This document shows positions 60,370 through 64,000 of a stretch of DNA of 64,000 bases, piece after piece. Source of the DNA: Shewanella kaireitica (lineage in GTDB: Bacteria > Pseudomonadota > Gammaproteobacteria > Enterobacterales > Shewanellaceae); assembly GCF_023284045.1 (NCBI RefSeq), contig NZ_JAKIKQ010000014.1, positions 86,277-150,276 of the forward strand. The letters are read 5' to 3'. Position numbers and translations under genes: made by a program. Under the pieces are notes generated by a model. The model had not been told where the DNA came from. It ran no database searches and saw only the letters and a program-made list of their open reading frames with translations. Each line of letters begins with the position of its first letter. Position 1 is the stretch's first letter.

Positions 60370-61704
60370 CTAAAGCTCTCGGTTTAGCTCAATCAGTGAC
60401 CCAGATTTAGGGCTAAACAAGTGCTGATGCAGTCTTGCTGCAAATTCATCTGTCATTCCAGAGATATAATCTGCAATCACTCTGTGGCAGTTTAGACCTT
60501 GCTGCTGGGCTTCTTTCCATCGTTCTTGAGTGTTTATTGGCAACAACCTTTCTGGATCAGATATAAATGCTTCAAATAACTCCATAACTATTTGCTGGCC
60601 TTTATATTCAAGCATCTGTATTTCGGGTTTTCGGATAACGTACCGGTAAACAAATTGTTTGAGTATTTCGAGCGCTTCATCAAAATCGGTCTCCAATGCT
60701 GCGTTATAGCGCAGCAACGGTTCATCAAACTTTGTATTTTCAGTAATTGATATAGCTGTTACAAAGCCGTTAACTAGGGTACCAATGGCATCTTTACGCA
60801 GGTGATGTTTACTTGAAAATAGTCTTTCTCCTATCGTAGTGAATTCATTTCTAATCCAACCATCCTTGCTTTGCTTCAGTTTACCTTCAACATCTGTCGA
60901 CCACTGTTCTCGGGTGACGATCCCCATGACGATGGCATCTTCAAGATCATGAACGGCATAGGCAATATCGTCGGCTAGCTCCATAATCGAACAATCGAAC
61001 GATTTATATTGAGTTCTGCGATGCGTCGAGCCATCAATTAACTGATGAGAAAGAAAAATAGCTTTATCAGATTCAGATAATGGGTCTAATACCCAGTCCA
61101 AGATTTCAAGATCATCATCAAAAAGCCCTTTCACAGGTGGCCATTGTGAAGGCTTTAGTTGCCTAAAATGGTTCACTTCCTTAGTAGGCAGTTTTCGGTG
61201 AAGCAAACTATAAGGTGCTGGGTATTTAAGTATTCCAAGCAGTGTACGTCGACAGAGATTCATCCCATAATATTCGGTATAGGGTTCAATTCTTGTTAGG
61301 ATCCGAAACGTCTGCCCGTTGCCTTCAAAGCCGCCATGGTCGCGCATCATATAATTGAGTGCTACTTCACCACCATGACCAAAGGGTGGGTGACCAATAT
61401 CGTGAGCTAGGCACAAAGATTCTATCAAGCTCATGGAATCAAGTAATGGGTCATGTTGTGGGTGTTTCTGTTTAAGTTGAGCACGGATCCCAGTACCGAT
61501 TTGGCTAACCTCAAGCGAATGGGTTAAACGAGTTCGGTAGAAATCATTCAGGCCGACACCAAGAACCTGCGTCTTAGCTTGCAAACGTCTAAATGCTGCT
61601 GAGTGGAGTATTCGAGCACGATCTCGTTGATAGGGGCTACGATGGTCGTTGCGTCTATGTTTGTCTTCAATTAAACGTCTCTCATGCCAAGGTGTAATAT
61701 CCAT
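60370..61704 (-). CDS. dgt: dGTP triphosphohydrolase (dGTPase), HD domain
   Basis: A 444-aa enzyme splitting dGTP (and possibly other dNTPs) to deoxynucleoside and triphosphate. The HD-domain ligands are visible: TRLTHSLEVSQIG (H), LCLAHDIGHPPFGHGGE (HD) and MELADDIAYAVHDLEDA (D). RILHSAAFRRLQAKTQVLG is the family start. The start at 61704 has AAGGAAGG upstream and follows the yfbR stop by 19 bp. An upstream in-frame start at 61782 would overlap yfbR and is rejected. It is the second gene of the yfbR-dgt pair. Confidence 0.93.
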   Translation of the reverse strand: MDITPWHERRLIEDKHRRNDHRSPYQRDRARILHSAAFRRLQAKTQVLGVGLNDFYRTRLTHSLEVSQIGTGIRAQLKQKHPQHDPLLDSMSLIESLCLAHDIGHPPFGHGGEVALNYMMRDHGGFEGNGQTFRILTRIEPYTEYYGMNLCRRTLLGILKYPAPYSLLHRKLPTKEVNHFRQLKPSQWPPVKGLFDDDLEILDWVLDPLSESDKAIFLSHQLIDGSTHRRTQYKSFDCSIMELADDIAYAVHDLEDAIVMGIVTREQWSTDVEGKLKQSKDGWIRNEFTTIGERLFSSKHHLRKDAIGTLVNGFVTAISITENTKFDEPLLRYNAALETDFDEALEILKQFVYRYVIRKPEIQMLEYKGQQIVMELFEAFISDPERLLPINTQERWKEAQQQGLNCHRVIADYISGMTDEFAARLHQHLFSPKSGSLIELNREL

Positions 61705-61723
61705 GCGCCTTCCTTTGTCAGAC

Positions 61724-62311
61724 TTATAGCAACTTATTGATATCATCCAAATCGAGAGTGAAGCTTGGGATGAAGCATTCAATGAAATAGTTTACCGCTG
61801 GATTAGGATCGTTTTTAAGACTCTGCTCTAATCGCTTCTGCGCGGTATTAAACTCAGTATTACCGGCCCGACGCTCTTCTAGGCATTTTAAATAAGCACA
61901 AAGAGTATCAGCTGACTTTACTAATGTTTTATATTGGCTGTCTGCATGCTCACTAGTTAACAGCGCCTGATAGTCTTCTTTAAACTCTTCTGGCACCATC
62001 TCTAGTAAACGGTGCTCAGCAATTGCTTCAATTTTTTTGTATTCGGCTTCAATTTCTTTATTAAAATATTTTACAGGTGTAGGAAGGTCACCGGTCAGTA
62101 TTTCACTTGCATCATGGAAGATTGCGATGGTCGCAGCTTGGTTGGGATCGTAATTGGCATCAAATTTTTTGTTGCTAATAATGGCAAGTGAATGGGCTAC
62201 CATTGCAACTTGAAGGGAATGTTCTTGCACGTTTTCAGTTCTTACGTTGTACATAAGTGGCCAGCGTTGAATTAATTTCATTCTAGCTAAGTGGGCAAAT
62301 AAATGGCTCAT
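61724..62311 (-). CDS. yfbR: 5'-deoxynucleotidase YfbR
   Basis: A 195-aa HD-domain enzyme that dephosphorylates deoxynucleoside 5'-monophosphates. NVRTENVQEHSLQVAMVAHS and TIAIFHDASEILTGDLPTPVK hold the metal ligands and SADTLCAYLKCLEER the last aspartate. AAGGA precedes the ATG. It lies between alaA and dgt on the same strand; the alaA neighbourhood is shared with E. coli. Confidence 0.95.
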   Translation of the reverse strand: MSHLFAHLARMKLIQRWPLMYNVRTENVQEHSLQVAMVAHSLAIISNKKFDANYDPNQAATIAIFHDASEILTGDLPTPVKYFNKEIEAEYKKIEAIAEHRLLEMVPEEFKEDYQALLTSEHADSQYKTLVKSADTLCAYLKCLEERRAGNTEFNTAQKRLEQSLKNDPNPAVNYFIECFIPSFTLDLDDINKLL

Positions 62312-62360
62312 TAGTTTCCTTACATCATGTGAGAACCTATTGAGGTTAGCATAATAGCTT

Positions 62361-62388
62361 CAATAAAAAACGACCCTAAGGTCGTTTT
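62361..62388 (-). terminator. Intrinsic terminator of alaA
   Basis: Stem AAAACGACC / GGTCGTTTT (62367-62375 and 62380-62388), 4-nt loop, followed by TTTTTT on the minus strand. It separates alaA from yfbR. Confidence 0.88.
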
Positions 62389-62424
62389 CCAATAAAAGAA
62401 TACATCACCATAGAAATAGAGGTT

Positions 62425-63639
62425 TTACTGCTTATAGCCTTCAAGGAATTCACCAAATTCACCGAGTGCTTTGGTTAACTCATCTTTATAAGGTAAAAAG
62501 ACAACCCGTAAGTGATCAGGCTCAGGCCAGTTAAACGCTGTGCCTTGTACTAAAAGTATCTTTTTCTCTTTTAGCAGATCAAGCACTAAACGCTCGTCAT
62601 CGCGTAAATTGAACTTCTTCTGATCCAATTTTGCGAAAGCATAAAGCGCGCCTTTGGGTTTAACGACACTGATCCCTGGGATCTGATTGAGCATCTCAAC
62701 ACAGGTATCTCGTTGTTCTCGCAGGCGGCCTCCAGGTTGGACTAGCTCTTGGATACTTTGATAACCACCAAGTGCGGTTTGTATGGCATGTTGATTTGGT
62801 ACGTTGGCACACAAGCGCATTGACGCCAACATGTCTAAGCCTTCGATATAGCTTTTTGCCGACTTTAAGTTACCAGTAAGCATCATCCAGCCAACTCGAA
62901 AGCCGGCAGCCCGGTAAACTTTTGACAGACCGTTAAAAGTTACGGTCAATATGTCAGTAGAAAGGCTCGCTGACGGAATATGCTCGGCGTCGTCGTATAA
63001 GATTTTATCGTAGATCTCATCGCTAAATAAAATCATGTCATTCTGTCTACACAACTCGATGACTTCTAGGATCAACTCTTTTGAATAAACGGCTCCCGTG
63101 GGGTTATTTGGGTTTATCAGCACAATTCCGCGAGTACGCGGAGTAATTTTACTTTTGATATCGTCAATATCAGGAAACCAGTTTGACTCTTCATCACAGC
63201 GGTAGTGTTGCGCTTTACCACCAGACAGGTGCACGGCAGCAGTCCATAGTGGATAATCGGGTGAGGGGATAAGCACTTCATCATCGCTGTTAAGTAAGCC
63301 TTGCATTGCCATTACAATAAGTTCTGATACACCGTTACCGATATAGATATCTTCGATATCAACACCGAATATTCCTTGGGATTGATAATGCTGAACGATC
63401 GCCTTTCTGGCTGAAAAAAGTCCTTTTGATTCACAATACCCCTGAGCACTCGGCAAGTTTAATATAACATCGCGAACGATCTCTTCAGGCGCTTCAAATC
63501 CAAAGGGAGCAGGGTTACCAATATTGAGCTTTAAGATCCGGTGACCTTCATCCTCTAATCTTCTTGCTTCTTTATGCACTGGGCCACGAATATCGTAGCA
63601 GACAGAGTCCAATTTAGTGGATTTGATAATTGGGCGCAT
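62425..63639 (-). CDS. alaA: Alanine aminotransferase AlaA
   Basis: A 404-aa class I pyridoxal-phosphate aminotransferase (glutamate plus pyruvate to alanine). MRPIIKSTKLDSVCYDIRGP is the AlaA/YfbQ N-terminus. GLINPNNPTGAVYS-type block reads VLINPNNPTGAVYS, and the PLP lysine is in FNGLSKVYRAAGFRVGW. GAGG precedes the ATG. In E. coli the orthologue (yfbQ) is also beside yfbR. Confidence 0.94.
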   Translation of the reverse strand: MRPIIKSTKLDSVCYDIRGPVHKEARRLEDEGHRILKLNIGNPAPFGFEAPEEIVRDVILNLPSAQGYCESKGLFSARKAIVQHYQSQGIFGVDIEDIYIGNGVSELIVMAMQGLLNSDDEVLIPSPDYPLWTAAVHLSGGKAQHYRCDEESNWFPDIDDIKSKITPRTRGIVLINPNNPTGAVYSKELILEVIELCRQNDMILFSDEIYDKILYDDAEHIPSASLSTDILTVTFNGLSKVYRAAGFRVGWMMLTGNLKSAKSYIEGLDMLASMRLCANVPNQHAIQTALGGYQSIQELVQPGGRLREQRDTCVEMLNQIPGISVVKPKGALYAFAKLDQKKFNLRDDERLVLDLLKEKKILLVQGTAFNWPEPDHLRVVFLPYKDELTKALGEFGEFLEGYKQ

Positions 63640-64000
63640 CTATACCTCGAAATGCTTTAAAAATGAGTCAATTGTCTTAAGGACATTATGCAATGAACAA
63701 TAACTAAAATGACCTTACAAAGATAGTGTTAAATAAGGTTGTCGTTAGCTGCATTCGCTGTCAGAGGTGTGTTTTAATCGCAATATTGGAGGATGATGCT
63801 GCGAGTGTGCTTGCGTGGAAGTGTTATGTACTGCCTAGGTGTCTGTCCGCCGATTATCTTAATTAACCGTACGGTGTCACAAATGAGTAAATAATACCAA
63901 TTGCATTAAAAGTTTGACCATTCAGCGGGAATTCAAAACGTTGTAGGTAAGTAGTGGGATTTGAGCTAATAGTTATTCTCGGCTCTGGCATCCTGCTTCG
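63640..64000. other. Intergenic region at the window end
   Basis: 361 bp without a gene I can support. It must contain the alaA promoter. From about 63880 a stretch starting AATACCAATTGCATTAA followed by TTTGACCATTCAGCGGGA looks like a repetitive intergenic element, but it is cut by the window edge. Confidence 0.4.

Noticed and set aside
1..64000. CRISPR array, tRNA, rRNA or prophage
   Set aside because: No spaced direct repeats, no cloverleaf or rRNA sequence in the gaps, and no phage structural genes were seen. Only visual reading was possible, so a short RNA could be missed.

Overview
The window is a stretch of gammaproteobacterial chromosome, most likely from a marine Shewanella or a close relative in the Alteromonadales. 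The evidence is a TonB-receptor maltodextrin locus, a membrane-bound [NiFe] hydrogenase with a complete hyp set behind FNR-type boxes, the glyoxylate-shunt pair aceA/glcB around a LysR gene, and the gene pairs adhE-ychE and alaA-yfbR that are also neighbours in E. coli. This is inferred from gene content and family resemblance only. No rRNA, tRNA, CRISPR array or intact insertion sequence was seen.

Layout. 1-8.7 kb: maltodextrin use. Two GH13 amylases (one a lipoprotein cut by the window edge) and an outer-membrane TonB receptor run leftward. A cytoplasmic GH13 alpha-glucosidase and a FucP/GluP-type sugar permease run rightward. Two LacI-type palindromes lie in the divergent gap. 8.7-10.5 kb: an RNA m5C methyltransferase and yjbQ. 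10.5-16.2 kb: an A+T-rich accessory stretch with an O-antigen-ligase-like protein, a membrane sulfatase/phosphotransferase-like protein and a small membrane protein (leftward), then an L,D-transpeptidase coupled to a transposase-derived helix-turn-helix protein (rightward).

16.8-29.5 kb: a complete tight-adherence (Tad/Flp) pilus operon: Flp pilin, an early hairpin, prepilin peptidase TadV, an unusual AAA+ ATPase with a winged-helix-like N-terminus, CpaB, secretin CpaC, a small lipoprotein, TadG-like, TadE, TadF, TadZ, TadA, TadB, TadC and TadD. 29.6-41.5 kb, leftward: hyaABCD, a degenerate HypF-like protein, hypF, then hypBCDEA. Near-consensus FNR/EtrA-type boxes lie before hyaA and again before hypB, so the maturation genes appear to have their own anaerobic promoter.

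41.9-64 kb: mostly core metabolism: asnS, a small membrane protein, a Nudix CoA pyrophosphatase, pabB, class I fumarase, a secreted S9 peptidase, a small monooxygenase-like protein, a lone type IV pilin-like protein, aceA / lysR / glcB, adhE / ychE, the HD-domain nucleotide enzymes dgt and yfbR, and alaA. The adhE-ychE gap carries a terminator-like hairpin in the leader of each divergent gene.

The parts most worth a second look are the degenerate HypF paralogue inside the hydrogenase operon, the transposase-derived regulator candidate coupled to the L,D-transpeptidase beside the Tad locus, the AAA+ ATPase inside the Tad operon, and the paired leader hairpins around adhE.
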